Below are positions 5,428 to 14,303 of a stretch of DNA of 21,127 nt, one piece after another. Every line of letters begins with the position of its first letter. Within the stretch, counting starts at the first letter, position 1. Under the pieces are notes generated by a model. It did not search any database. It was not told the origin of the DNA and worked only from the letters and a program-made list of their open reading frames with translations. This stretch comes from JACPFJ01 sp041738275 (GTDB taxonomy: Bacteria; Desulfobacterota; Desulfuromonadia; Geobacterales; Pseudopelobacteraceae), in the NCBI GenBank assembly GCA_041738275.1, contig JBGSQD010000206.1, forward strand, positions 1 to 21,127, written 5' to 3'. Both the position numbers and the translations under genes were made by a program.

Positions 5428-7137
5428 TTACTCCGCTGGTCTCATATCCTTGATCCGCAACTGCAAAGTGGAACTGTTGTTCCATTCATTCATCTCAGGG
5501 AAAAAGGCGATATCCATCAATCCTGCTGTCTCGATCTTTGCCATGCGAAAGGCAATGGCGCTGAACAACCGCCCCTCTCCGGTCAGGCGCAGTTTAAGGT
5601 GCCCGTCACCCACCACCCGTTGCTCCGTTACCGTCATACCCCGCAGCATCAACACCGGTTCGGGATTGCCGGCGCCAAACGGCTCCAGCCGCTTCAGTTC
5701 CTGGGCCAACTCTCTGGTGATCTCCTCCGGCCGTGCTTCTGCATCGATAATCAAGCGCGGTACCAGATCATCATCCGTCAATATGCGGCCCGCTTCTGCC
5801 TCGAATGCCGCGGCAAAGTCGGCGATGCGGTCTGCCCTCAGGCCGACTCCGGCAGCGTAACAATGGCCGCCAAAGCGTTCAAGGTGCTGTGCGCAGGGAC
5901 CAATGGCATCCAGCAGGTGAAAGCCGGGAATGCTGCGCCCTGATCCCTTTGCCAGGTCATCTTCCGTCAGTGCGATCAGGATCGTCGGACGGTAATAGCG
6001 TTCAACCAGTCGTGAGGCCACGATCCCGACAACACCCTGATGCCACCCATCAGATGCCAGTACGATGCTGCGTCTGGCCGGGTAATCACCGGCACTCTCC
6101 ACCATCTCGATTGCCTCGTCGAACATGCGCCGCTCAATGGCCTGGCGTTCGGCATTGGCGGCATCCAGGTCTGTGGCTATACCAACCGTTTCCAGGACAT
6201 TCATACTCAGCAACAGATCGACCCCCGGAACGGCGCTTTCCATGCGACCGGCGGCATTCAGACGCGGCGCCAGCCTGAAACCGACCTGTCCACAGCTCAC
6301 ATCACCCTTGACCCCCGCAACCTGCTTCAGCGACTGGATGCCAGGCCTGGCAGAGTTTGTGAGCTGCTTCAGTCCGAAGTAAGCATACATACGGTTCTGG
6401 CTGACCAGCGGCATCACATCGGCAATCGTACCCAGGGCCACCAGGTCGAGCCATTCCCGCAGGTCAGGTTCCGTGCCTTTCGCAAAGGCGCCATCATCGC
6501 GCAGCGCCGACCTCAGGGCCACCAGCAGGTTGAAGGCCACCCCTACCCCGGCCAGGGATTTGAATGGGTACTCGCAGCCGGGCTGTAATGGATTGATTAC
6601 GGCGCAGGCGTCCGGAATCATCTTGCCGTGTGGGTCATGATGATCGACAATGATCAGATCCACCCCCTGTTGTTGGCAGAACAGCGCCTCTTCTGTCGCA
6701 GTGATGCCGCAATCCACCGATACTATCAGTGTGGCGCCCATGGCAATAATCCGCTGGATTGCGTCGTTGTTAAGGCCGTAGCCGTCATCGAAACGGTTGG
6801 GAATGAAATAGTGGCAGGTAAACCCGACCGTGCGGAGGAAAGAGACCAACAGGGCGGTGCCGGTGATTCCGTCCACATCATAATCACCGTAGATACAGAT
6901 GATTTCCTGATTATGCCGCGCCAGCAATAACCGTGACACTGCCGCCTTCATTCCTGACAGAAGACCAGGGTCAAGCATTGTTGACATGGATGGAGCAAGG
7001 AAAGTCCGGGCCGTATCAGGATGGTTTATCCCCCTGCCAACAAGAATTTGCGCTAACAGGGGATGCACAGGTATGTCACGAGCCAGAACAGTGGCCGTAT
7101 CAACATCTATCTTCTTCAATTCCCATTGTTTCAGCAT
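5428..7137 (-). CDS. recJ: Single-stranded-DNA-specific 5'-3' exonuclease RecJ
   Basis: RecJ degrades single-stranded DNA 5' to 3' in recombinational and mismatch repair. The DHH-family motifs appear in order: YGDYDVDG (83-90), VDCG (141-144), VDHH (164-167), GTIADVMPL, RLNAAGRM, and a DHHA1 domain with GSGRS and FGGH. A C-terminal OB-like nucleic-acid domain follows. The length of 569 residues is normal for the family. The start chosen is the ATG at 7137, with GGA nine bases upstream. The longer open frame to 7188 begins inside the terminator hairpin and adds a non-family extension. It heads a three-gene operon with the CDF and PHP-kinase genes. Confidence 0.93.
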   Translation of the reverse strand: MLKQWELKKIDVDTATVLARDIPVHPLLAQILVGRGINHPDTARTFLAPSMSTMLDPGLLSGMKAAVSRLLLARHNQEIICIYGDYDVDGITGTALLVSFLRTVGFTCHYFIPNRFDDGYGLNNDAIQRIIAMGATLIVSVDCGITATEEALFCQQQGVDLIIVDHHDPHGKMIPDACAVINPLQPGCEYPFKSLAGVGVAFNLLVALRSALRDDGAFAKGTEPDLREWLDLVALGTIADVMPLVSQNRMYAYFGLKQLTNSARPGIQSLKQVAGVKGDVSCGQVGFRLAPRLNAAGRMESAVPGVDLLLSMNVLETVGIATDLDAANAERQAIERRMFDEAIEMVESAGDYPARRSIVLASDGWHQGVVGIVASRLVERYYRPTILIALTEDDLAKGSGRSIPGFHLLDAIGPCAQHLERFGGHCYAAGVGLRADRIADFAAAFEAEAGRILTDDDLVPRLIIDAEARPEEITRELAQELKRLEPFGAGNPEPVLMLRGMTVTEQRVVGDGHLKLRLTGEGRLFSAIAFRMAKIETAGLMDIAFFPEMNEWNNSSTLQLRIKDMRPAE

Positions 7138-7169
7138 ACCATTCATTCCAGTCACTGCTACCGTATGGC

Positions 7170-7196
7170 AAAAAAAATCCCCCGACAAGCGGGGGA
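7170..7196 (-). terminator. Intrinsic terminator after the sec operon
   Basis: On the minus strand TCCCCCG, loop CTTGT, CGGGGGA and then eight T residues form a strong Rho-independent terminator. It lies 10 bases past the stop of the TPR gene and before recJ, dividing two minus-strand operons. A recJ promoter would have to lie within or just after it. Confidence 0.88.
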
Positions 7197-7205
7197 GTGT
7201 AATGG

Positions 7206-7781
7206 TTACTTTACAGCTGGTTGAGTTCCGGATCCCATCTTTTCCATCATCCCCTTGATCTGGGAGGCGGTGGGACTGCTGGAGTCGATCTTAAGGTATT
7301 TGGTCCAGACCGGGATGGCCTTTTCCGGTTGTTTCATGTCTACAAAATAGACCACACCCATATTGTACATACTCTGAAGATGTCTGGGCTCAATCTGCTG
7401 TGCCTTTTCGAAATTGGCAATGGCCTTGTCATACCATCCCATTTTTCGGTACATAACGCCTTGATCCGTCAGTACGTTAGGGTTGTTAGGCTCGATTTCC
7501 AGGGCTTTACCATAGGCATTGATTGCTTTTTGAGCTTGTTCGGTATCAAAGTAATCGTTACCCAGGGCAATCCAGGCATTCAGATTTTTCGGATCCTGGG
7601 CCACAATTTTCTCAGCCTCGATGATCCGGCGGGTATAGTCCGTGGGAGTACCTGCCCCCGAGGGAATGATGGCAGATTCCTGCTGGTTCTTGCCGGTAGT
7701 ACTGATTGTGCCGATCAGGTATCCACCCAATATACCGACGATCAGCGCCACGACTGCAATCCATAAAGACTCATTTTTCAA
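7206..7781 (-). CDS. Membrane-anchored TPR protein (191 aa)
   Basis: Residues ~6-27 form one membrane helix with a GILGGYLIG glycine pattern. After a Ser/Gly/Pro linker, about three tetratricopeptide repeats (residues ~65-170) follow; ALGNDYF, NAYGKALEIEPNN, YDKAIANFEKA and YNMGVVYF show the repeat signature. TPR proteins act as scaffolds for protein contacts, and the position after secF suggests a role near the Sec translocon or envelope assembly (inference only). The likely start is TTG at 7781: AGGAG precedes it at normal spacing and the nearby ATG is out of frame. The repeats probably face the periplasm if the short basic N-terminus stays inside. It is the last gene before the terminator. 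Confidence 0.78.
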   Translation of the reverse strand: MKNESLWIAVVALIVGILGGYLIGTISTTGKNQQESAIIPSGAGTPTDYTRRIIEAEKIVAQDPKNLNAWIALGNDYFDTEQAQKAINAYGKALEIEPNNPNVLTDQGVMYRKMGWYDKAIANFEKAQQIEPRHLQSMYNMGVVYFVDMKQPEKAIPVWTKYLKIDSSSPTASQIKGMMEKMGSGTQPAVK

Positions 7782-7814
7782 GGTAACTCTCCTCTTATTG
7801 ATGCGATGAATAAA

Positions 7815-8726
7815 TCAGGACTTTTCAGCCAGTTTAGACAGGGCACGGTTTTCAAGCAGTACAACGATCGGGCTGGCAACAAACACCGATGAATAAGTGG
7901 CAACGCCGATTCCTATCAATAACGCCAGAGAAAAATCGTGAATCACTTCTCCGCCGAATATAAACAATGACGCCGCTGCCATTAAAGTTGTCAGGGAGGT
8001 CACGATGGTGCGAGAAAGAACCTCGTTGATGCTGTTGTTAAAGATGTTATGCATGGCGCCCTTGAGGTTTTTATGCAGGTTTTCCCGGATACGGTCAAAT
8101 ATGACCACCGTATCGGTCAATGAGTAACCGGCAATTGTCAGCACGGCTGTTATAAAGAGCAGGTTGATCTCTTTGTTGAACAGGTAGAAAACTGCAACCA
8201 TGGCCAGGACATCATGCATGGTGGCAATGGTTGCCCCGATACCGAATTTCAAATCAAAACGCCAGGCAATATACAGGATAATGCCCAGCAGCGAAATTAC
8301 CACCGCGATCAATGTATCCTTGCGCAGTTTATCGCCGATTGATGGGCCGATCTCGGTAGAGCTCTCCACGGAAAAGGTGTTGTCGGCGAACTCTTTTTTA
8401 AAAGAGGTCTGCACCAGTTCCGATTGTTTGCCGACGGCAGCTCCGGCCATCTTGATCAACAGCATGTTGCCATCCTTGATCTCCTGAAGATCAGCCTTGG
8501 CAATGCCATGTTTGTGCAGAGCTGCTCTGGCATCGGCAATCGAGAACGGTTTGCTGAATTTCAGCTGCATGGCGGTGCCGCCGGAAAAATCGATCCCCAT
8601 GTTGGCTGCGCCGCGACCGATCTGGATGATGCCGATTATACCGATAATTGCGATAATCGACGAGATAACAAACGAAATGTTCCGCTTGCCGATAAAATCT
8701 ATATTGGTCTTACCCAGAATTTCCAT
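7815..8726 (-). CDS. secF: Protein translocase subunit SecF
   Basis: SecF works with SecD and YajC to drive the late, proton-dependent step of protein export through SecYEG. The 303-residue product has the family layout: a first membrane helix (~17-36), the GIDFSGGT motif (~45-52), a periplasmic domain to about residue 130, then five membrane helices including AGYSLTDTVVIFDRIRENL, the conserved segment of the SecD/SecF RND-like core. The ATG at 8726 follows GGGAGAG. It lies 14 bases after the secD stop, so the two are co-transcribed and probably translated together. Confidence 0.96.
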   Translation of the reverse strand: MEILGKTNIDFIGKRNISFVISSIIAIIGIIGIIQIGRGAANMGIDFSGGTAMQLKFSKPFSIADARAALHKHGIAKADLQEIKDGNMLLIKMAGAAVGKQSELVQTSFKKEFADNTFSVESSTEIGPSIGDKLRKDTLIAVVISLLGIILYIAWRFDLKFGIGATIATMHDVLAMVAVFYLFNKEINLLFITAVLTIAGYSLTDTVVIFDRIRENLHKNLKGAMHNIFNNSINEVLSRTIVTSLTTLMAAASLFIFGGEVIHDFSLALLIGIGVATYSSVFVASPIVVLLENRALSKLAEKS

Positions 8727-8740
8727 ATACGGTGCTCTCC

Positions 8741-10333
8741 CTATATGCTCATTTTTTTGGCTGTTCCCTTGTGCAACAATATGTCGAAGATCACCTTGGT
8801 GCCAATCAGTGAGGTAAACAGGTTAATCATTACACCAAGGCTCAGGGATACGGCGAAACCTTTGACCGGACCGGTTCCGAACTGGAACAGCACCGCTGCG
8901 GTGATCAAGGTTGTGATGTGCGAATCCATAATGGTCAGAAAGGCTTTGTCATAACCGGCATCCAGGGCTGCCTTGGGCATTTTGCCCAGCTTCAGCTCTT
9001 CACGGATCCGTTCAAAAATAATGACATTGGAGTCAACCGACATGCCAATCAAAAGCACGATGGCGGCGATGCCGGGCAGAGTAAGGGTTGCACCCAGAGC
9101 TGACAAGGCGCCCATCAGGTAGAGGATGTTCAGAATCATACCCAGGTCGGCGATCAATCCAGACAGTTTGTAGTAGATCGCCATGAAGATAACTACCAGC
9201 AACACACCGATCATTCCGGCAAAAAGACCTTTATTGATGGAATCCTGCCCAAGGGAAGGGCCAACCGTCACGTTCTGGATGATCTTGACCGGAGCAGGCA
9301 GGGCACCGGCCCGCAACACTATGGCCAGGTCTGCGGCTGTTTTTTCAGTGAAATTACCGGAGATCTGGGCGCTGCCGCCGGAGATGCGTTCACGAATAAC
9401 CGGAGCGGAGTAAATGTTGTTATCCAGTACAATAGCGAAACGCTTGCCGACATTGGCCGCTGTTGCCTGGTCAAACAGCTTGGCGCCCAGCGAATTGAAT
9501 TCGATGGCAACATACGGCTGGTTGAACTGTGAGTCGATCCGCACTTGGGCGTCGGTCAACAGATCGCCGGAGATAAGGGATTTTTTCTGCAATACGAACG
9601 GTATCTCAGTAACCGCTCCAGTGGTCGGGTCTACTGTTCTTTCCTTCAACAGTTCGGCATCCTCAGGAATAACGGCTGAGGTTGGAGGAATATCCTCGCG
9701 CACCATCTTGAACTCCAGGCGGGCTGTCTTGCCGATCAGCTCGATTGCCCTCTGGGGATCCTTGATACCAGGGAGTTGCACAACAATATGGTCAATCCCC
9801 TCACGCTGGATGACCGGTTCGGAAACGCCGAACTGGTCAATCCTGTTGCGGATGGTCTCCAACGCCTGAGCAACCGCTTTGTCCTTGCGATCCTGGGCAG
9901 CCTTTTCATCGATACGAAGGTCCAGGGCAACAAAACCTCCTTCATCATAGATCGGGCTTTGCTCGTAGCCGGGATATTTGTCTTTGAGCAGCTTCTGGAC
10001 GGCATCGGCAGTCCCTTTCTCATAGAGTGCGACCGTTACCTTGTCCGAGCCTGAGCGGGTAATCCGCTTGAAATGAAGACTCTTGCTGTTCAGCGTGTCC
10101 TCAAGATCGGTGGCCACGATGTCCAGCGAACCTTCTAATGCCTTCTGGGTATCCACCTCCATAACCAGATGAGTGCCGCCTTGGAGGTCAAGTCCCAAAT
10201 GGATCTTGTCCTTAGGCAACAGTCCGGTCCACCACGATGGCAATTGGGCCACCAGCGTGGGTGTCAGGTAGAGAAACGACAGAAGAACGAAGATGCATAT
10301 CAGGCTTATACGCCAGCCAGTTCCTTTCGGCAT
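8741..10333 (-). CDS. secD: Protein translocase subunit SecD
   Basis: SecD is the large RND-like partner of SecF in the inner membrane. The 530-residue product has an N-terminal membrane helix (~9-28), the LGLDLQGGTHLVMEVD motif (~46-61), a long periplasmic region with the P1 head (~60-330) and five C-terminal helices with GMSVDSNVIIFERIREEL, the segment that carries the proton path. The ATG at 10333 has AAAGGAG at good spacing. It is separated from yajC by ~225 bases filled with hairpin repeats, whereas yajC follows tgt and secF follows secD closely. Confidence 0.96.
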   Translation of the reverse strand: MPKGTGWRISLICIFVLLSFLYLTPTLVAQLPSWWTGLLPKDKIHLGLDLQGGTHLVMEVDTQKALEGSLDIVATDLEDTLNSKSLHFKRITRSGSDKVTVALYEKGTADAVQKLLKDKYPGYEQSPIYDEGGFVALDLRIDEKAAQDRKDKAVAQALETIRNRIDQFGVSEPVIQREGIDHIVVQLPGIKDPQRAIELIGKTARLEFKMVREDIPPTSAVIPEDAELLKERTVDPTTGAVTEIPFVLQKKSLISGDLLTDAQVRIDSQFNQPYVAIEFNSLGAKLFDQATAANVGKRFAIVLDNNIYSAPVIRERISGGSAQISGNFTEKTAADLAIVLRAGALPAPVKIIQNVTVGPSLGQDSINKGLFAGMIGVLLVVIFMAIYYKLSGLIADLGMILNILYLMGALSALGATLTLPGIAAIVLLIGMSVDSNVIIFERIREELKLGKMPKAALDAGYDKAFLTIMDSHITTLITAAVLFQFGTGPVKGFAVSLSLGVMINLFTSLIGTKVIFDILLHKGTAKKMSI

Positions 10334-10359
10334 GAACTCGGTCTCCTTTAGTCCTTTTA

Positions 10360-10525
10360 GTAAGTTAGAAATTATCTTTTGCTTGCAAATGATAATTTCG
10401 TTAACACACTTATCCTGCTTGCAGGGCTAGTAAGTCGTTAACGCACTTATCCTGCGTAGCAGAGCTGGTAAGTTGGAAATTATCTTCTGCGCTTGATGTA
10501 AATGATAATTTCATTAACACACTTT
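10360..10525. repeat. Tandem nested-hairpin repeats between yajC and secD
   Basis: Three head-to-tail units begin with GTAAGT: 10360-10429, 10430-10467 and 10468-10525. Units 1 and 3 each contain an inverted repeat AAATTATC...GATAATTT (10369-10376 with 10391-10398; 10477-10484 with 10504-10511), followed by TTAACACACTT. The short middle unit lacks this hairpin but keeps GTTAAC and CACTTATCCTGC, and ends in a second type of hairpin (CCTGC with GCAG, flanked by ACTTA with TAAGT). The block would be transcribed in the yajC-secD mRNA. Confidence 0.7.
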
Positions 10526-10558
10526 GTACAGTATATTTCAGGGGGCAATTAAGTCAAA

Positions 10559-10882
10559 CTAGTCTTTTTTCACACTGGCAATATAACCCTTGCTGATTTT
10601 GATAATAACACCGGTGGCGATCTCCAGCCCGACAATCCCATCGTCAACGGAGTTGATTTTGCCATGCACGCCGCCGGCAGTAATGACATTATCGCCCTTC
10701 TTGATTGCTTCAAGGAGTGCTTTGTGTTCCTTGGCTTTTTTCTGTTGCGGACGAATCAGCAGGAAATAAAAGATGGCGAACATGAATACCAGTGGGATGA
10801 TCTGCTGAAAAGCCGCCATACCACCACCAGTTCCAGCTGCCCCGCCTGGGGGGGCCGACATTGCAAAAGCTAATCCAAACAT
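10559..10882 (-). CDS. yajC: Preprotein translocase accessory subunit YajC
   Basis: YajC is a small single-span inner-membrane protein that associates with SecDF. The 107-residue product has a short Gly/Pro/Ala-rich start, one membrane helix (~27-44, ending in FYFLLIRPQQKK, the family signature), and a cytoplasmic domain with GDNVITAGGVHGKI. The ATG at 10882 uses an AAAGGAG that overlaps the last codons of tgt; only four bases separate it from the tgt stop codon. This tgt-yajC-secD-secF order is common in Proteobacteria. Confidence 0.95.
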   Translation of the reverse strand: MFGLAFAMSAPPGGAAGTGGGMAAFQQIIPLVFMFAIFYFLLIRPQQKKAKEHKALLEAIKKGDNVITAGGVHGKINSVDDGIVGLEIATGVIIKISKGYIASVKKD

Positions 10883-10886
10883 AAAA

Positions 10887-12017
10887 CTAATCTCCTTTAT
10901 TCAGTTTATTTATATACTGTTTCTCGTAAAACAACTTGCGAAACATGGTATAGCTGTTGTTCCGTATCGCTTCTCTCACCTGTTGCATAAGGTTCAGAAA
11001 GTAATACAGGTTGTGATAGGTGTTAAGGTTCGACGACAAGATTTCGCCTGCACGATACAGATGGCGTAGATAAGCGCGAGAATAATTGCGACAAACATAA
11101 CAGCCGCATTCAGGATCCAGAGGACCTTCATCCTCCTCATAAATTTTGGCCTTGATGTTGATCCGGCCTTGACTGGAAAAAAGCATGCCGTTACGGGCAT
11201 TGCGGGTCGGCATAACGCAGTCGAACATATCAAAGCCGTGCCAGACCGCTTCAATAAGATCTTCAGGGGCGCCGATACCCATGATGTAGCGAGGGGCATC
11301 CTGGGGCATAAGCGGGGCACAACACTCCATTACCCCGTACATCTGCTCCTTTTCCTCGCCTACCGAAAGCCCGCCAAGCGCGTAGCCATCGAATCCTATG
11401 GAACAGATTTCATTGAGGCTGCGGGCGCGCAGATCGTGATGCATACCGCCCTGAATAATGCCGAATAGTTGCTGCCCTTCCCGGTGATGGGCATCTTTGC
11501 AGCGCTGTGCCCAGCGGGAAGTCAGTTCCAGGGATTTTTTGACATAATCATAATCAGCCGTGGCAGGGGGGCATTCATCAAAACACATGATGATGTCGGC
11601 CCCTAGCGCTTCCTGAATCTGTATTGCCAACTCCGGTGTCAGGATATGGTAAGAGCCATCCAGATGGGACTGGAATTTGACACCGTTTTCATCAATCTTG
11701 CGCAGTTCGCCAAGGCTGAAGACCTGAAAACCGCCGCTGTCGGTCAGGATCGGCCGTTCCCAATTCATGAAGCGATGCAGTCCTCCCAGTTTTTCCACCA
11801 ACCTGTGTCCGGGTCGCAGATACAGGTGGTAGGTATTGGCAAGAATGATCTGGGCATTAACCGCCTTCAGATCTTCCGGGGTCATGGCCTTGACAGTGGC
11901 GTTGGTGCCCACCGGCATAAAGATGGGGGTTTCAATTTCCCCATGTTCTGTTTTCAAAGAACCGAGACGCGCCCTGCATGTTGCGTCCTGATGCAAAATT
12001 GTGAATGTTTCAGACAA
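10887..12017 (-). CDS. tgt: Queuine/preQ1 tRNA-guanine transglycosylase
   Basis: Tgt exchanges the wobble guanine of tRNAs for Asp, Asn, His and Tyr with preQ1, the central step of queuosine modification. The 376 residues include DSGGFQVF with the acid/base Asp, GIIQGG and GYALGGLSVGE in the substrate pocket, DCVMPTRNARNG with the nucleophilic Asp, and a zinc site CGCYVC followed by His in the YLRHLY segment. The likely start is TTG at 12017, with AGGTG five bases upstream; the nearest upstream ATG is in another frame. It lies 64 bases after queA, which acts next in the same pathway. Confidence 0.96.
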   Translation of the reverse strand: MSETFTILHQDATCRARLGSLKTEHGEIETPIFMPVGTNATVKAMTPEDLKAVNAQIILANTYHLYLRPGHRLVEKLGGLHRFMNWERPILTDSGGFQVFSLGELRKIDENGVKFQSHLDGSYHILTPELAIQIQEALGADIIMCFDECPPATADYDYVKKSLELTSRWAQRCKDAHHREGQQLFGIIQGGMHHDLRARSLNEICSIGFDGYALGGLSVGEEKEQMYGVMECCAPLMPQDAPRYIMGIGAPEDLIEAVWHGFDMFDCVMPTRNARNGMLFSSQGRINIKAKIYEEDEGPLDPECGCYVCRNYSRAYLRHLYRAGEILSSNLNTYHNLYYFLNLMQQVREAIRNNSYTMFRKLFYEKQYINKLNKGD

Positions 12018-12081
12018 AAAACACCTGCGTGCATAGATTTTGAATTGATTTGATTAATCAATATTGTAATTCAAAATTGCA

Positions 12082-13113
12082 TCATTGAATAAGCATGGCA
12101 TCGCCATAACTGTAAAACCTGTATCCGCGACTTACAGCCTCGCGATATGCTTCCAGTACAAAATCACACCCGGCAAAAGCTGATACCAGCATCAGCAAGG
12201 TCGATTCGGGCAGATGAAAGTTGGTTACCAATGCATCGATAACAGCAAAGGTGTAACCCGGATAGATATAGATATCGGCTTCACCGTCGCCCACCCGTAC
12301 ATTGCCGTTGCCAATGGCCGCATGCTCCAGTGCCCGGGCTGTGGTAGTACCAACAGCCACTACCCTGCCTCCCCGAGCCTTTGTGCAGCGAATGGCATCT
12401 GCGGTTGCCCCGGGTATGTAATAATGCTCGGTATGGATTTGGTGGTCTTTTACTCGCTCCACGCGAAGTGGCTGAAAGGTGCCCAAGCCGGTGTGAAGGG
12501 TCAGATGCGTGATCTGGATACCTTTCTTTTCCAGTTCTGCAAGTAAACCCCGAGTAAAGTGCAAACCGGCAGTCGGTGCCGCAACCGCACCAGCTGTTTG
12601 GGCAAAAACCGTCTGGTAACGCTCCCGGTCCTGCACTTCATCATTGCGCTGCAGATATGGCGGCAGTGGAATATGCCCTTCACGTTCGAGCCAGGTGCTA
12701 AAGTTTTCTGCTCCGGTGAATTCTATCTGCCATGATGCGTTATCCAACTTGGCACAAATCCTGGCAGTCATACCTGCGGCAAGATGTATGACCAGACCTT
12801 CACGAAAACCCTTGGACGGCCGCATCAAGCACGACCAGCGCTCGGAGTCGCAATTTTCGCGACGTAAAAGAAAAATCTCCACTTTTCCGCCGGTATCCTT
12901 GTTGCCGAACAGGCGCGCAGGGATCACCCGGGTGTCGTTCATCACCAGTAAATCACCAGGAATGAATTGTGCGGAGATATTCCTGAAAATATCCTCGCCA
13001 ATGGAACCTGTACGTCGATTCAGAAGCATCAAACGTGAAGCGTCTCGCTCAGATGCAGGATAACGTGCAATTAAATCCGATGGAAGGTGGTAGTCAAAAT
13101 CTTTAACAAGCAT
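12082..13113 (-). CDS. queA: S-adenosylmethionine:tRNA ribosyltransferase-isomerase
   Basis: QueA transfers and rearranges the ribosyl group of S-adenosylmethionine onto preQ1-modified tRNA, giving epoxyqueuosine. Family segments seen are FDYHLPSDLIARYP near the start, NDTRVIPARLFG, GKVEIFLLRR, AAPTAGLHFT, LHTGLGTFQP, VGTTTARALE and TNFHLPESTLLMLVSAF. The length of 343 residues is typical. The start chosen is the ATG at 13113, giving the usual MLVKDFDY opening. A TTG at 13128 is in frame but would overlap the spoIID-like gene and lacks a ribosome binding site. The gene starts 11 bases after that upstream gene ends. Confidence 0.96.
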   Translation of the reverse strand: MLVKDFDYHLPSDLIARYPASERDASRLMLLNRRTGSIGEDIFRNISAQFIPGDLLVMNDTRVIPARLFGNKDTGGKVEIFLLRRENCDSERWSCLMRPSKGFREGLVIHLAAGMTARICAKLDNASWQIEFTGAENFSTWLEREGHIPLPPYLQRNDEVQDRERYQTVFAQTAGAVAAPTAGLHFTRGLLAELEKKGIQITHLTLHTGLGTFQPLRVERVKDHQIHTEHYYIPGATADAIRCTKARGGRVVAVGTTTARALEHAAIGNGNVRVGDGEADIYIYPGYTFAVIDALVTNFHLPESTLLMLVSAFAGCDFVLEAYREAVSRGYRFYSYGDAMLIQ

Positions 13114-13124
13114 ATTATTACCGA

Positions 13125-14285
13125 TCAACGTATGTCAGAGAACTGTTTAATGGTAGTGCCGGGGTAATAGTAGGAAAGGATCTCTTCGTAGTTGAATCCG
13201 TCTTGAGCCCGCTGTTTGCTCCCCCACTGGCACAGGCCCACTCCGTGTCCGTTTCCGAAACCTGAGAAGCCGGCCTCACCATTGGTTACCCTTACTGAAA
13301 AATTCGTGCTTTTTATGACCCCATAGCCCACTGCCTTGCGAAATTGTTCGCCTGTCAGGGAAAGTTCGCCGCGCTTATGCACAATCAGAACATTTTTAAG
13401 TCGCCCTCGATTGTTTGGAACTCCTGGCTTTATTTCGGTTACTCCTGATAAATTATAACCGGCAATCCTCAATTTTTCTTCTATATCCTTGAGTGTAAGT
13501 TTCTGTACCCATATACTGGATGCAGCTGTGAGGCAATACTGACATTCAACACCTTTCAGGTAAGGCAGGGCAGTTCCCCATATGTTTTCGGATGCTTCGG
13601 TTTTACCGCCACATGCTGAATGATAGAATGCTTGAATAACGGAGCCGTTAAAGGTCAAAATCTCTCCGGTTGTTTCGGAAACACCACGACGCGCCCTGCT
13701 GTCTTCTATCAAAGAACCGTCGTAAACCTGGTCAAGGACCGTGGATTCCATATGGTAGGGAGCATTTTTCCGGCTTTCCTTGCGATTGAGCGCATAGGTT
13801 CTTGCAATAACCGCCTGAGCTTTGATCGCTTCCATGGGCCAGGCTGATGATATTTCGCAGTTGATGAGACCTGTCAGATAATCTTCAAGGGCCAACTCGT
13901 TAACTACCAGCAGGCCTTTGTCAGCTAAGGAAATTTCAGCAACTCCCCGGTATGGCTTGCCATTGACATATACAACCGATGGAGCTGAAAAGGTCAATCG
14001 GCCGTAGCTTATGCCGTCAACCACTACTCCGTCTTTTCCGGGCTTGATATTGACTGGGGCGGCAAGTGCAACCGCAAAACCATTTTCACGTATTGCCAGT
14101 ATGCCATCACCGTCGATGGTGATGCCTGTACTGTTTTTGATTATAGCAATACGAATCGATTCACGCGGGTTTGAGGCAATGGATCTGCCCCCTGCTCCCG
14201 ACCAGAATAAGACGAATATGGCCAAGCATGCTGGCACAAGTATGCGAAATAAAGGTAACTGCAAAACTTGATGATAAAACCACAT
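13125..14285 (-). CDS. SpoIID/LytB-domain protein, probable peptidoglycan lytic transglycosylase
   Basis: Proteins with this domain cleave glycan strands of peptidoglycan, preferring chains stripped of stem peptides. Residues ~10-30 form a signal peptide or membrane anchor, so the enzyme faces the periplasm. The core has the family stretch LINCEISSAWPMEAIKAQAV, with Glu144 the likely catalytic residue, then SACGGKTEASENIWG and a C-terminal GHGVGLCQWGS. The start chosen is the ATG at 14285; a TTG at 14303 in frame adds six residues with no ribosome binding site. In spore formers SpoIID acts in engulfment; this Gram-negative-type context suggests general wall remodelling or septum cleavage. It heads the queA-tgt-sec run. 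Confidence 0.88.
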   Translation of the reverse strand: MWFYHQVLQLPLFRILVPACLAIFVLFWSGAGGRSIASNPRESIRIAIIKNSTGITIDGDGILAIRENGFAVALAAPVNIKPGKDGVVVDGISYGRLTFSAPSVVYVNGKPYRGVAEISLADKGLLVVNELALEDYLTGLINCEISSAWPMEAIKAQAVIARTYALNRKESRKNAPYHMESTVLDQVYDGSLIEDSRARRGVSETTGEILTFNGSVIQAFYHSACGGKTEASENIWGTALPYLKGVECQYCLTAASSIWVQKLTLKDIEEKLRIAGYNLSGVTEIKPGVPNNRGRLKNVLIVHKRGELSLTGEQFRKAVGYGVIKSTNFSVRVTNGEAGFSGFGNGHGVGLCQWGSKQRAQDGFNYEEILSYYYPGTTIKQFSDIR

Positions 14286-14303
14286 AATCGGGCTTTCTGT
14301 CAA

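Noticed and set aside
4727..5860. A 377-codon plus-strand open frame across the CDF and recJ genes
   Set aside because: It spans two well-supported minus-strand genes and its translation has no family features.
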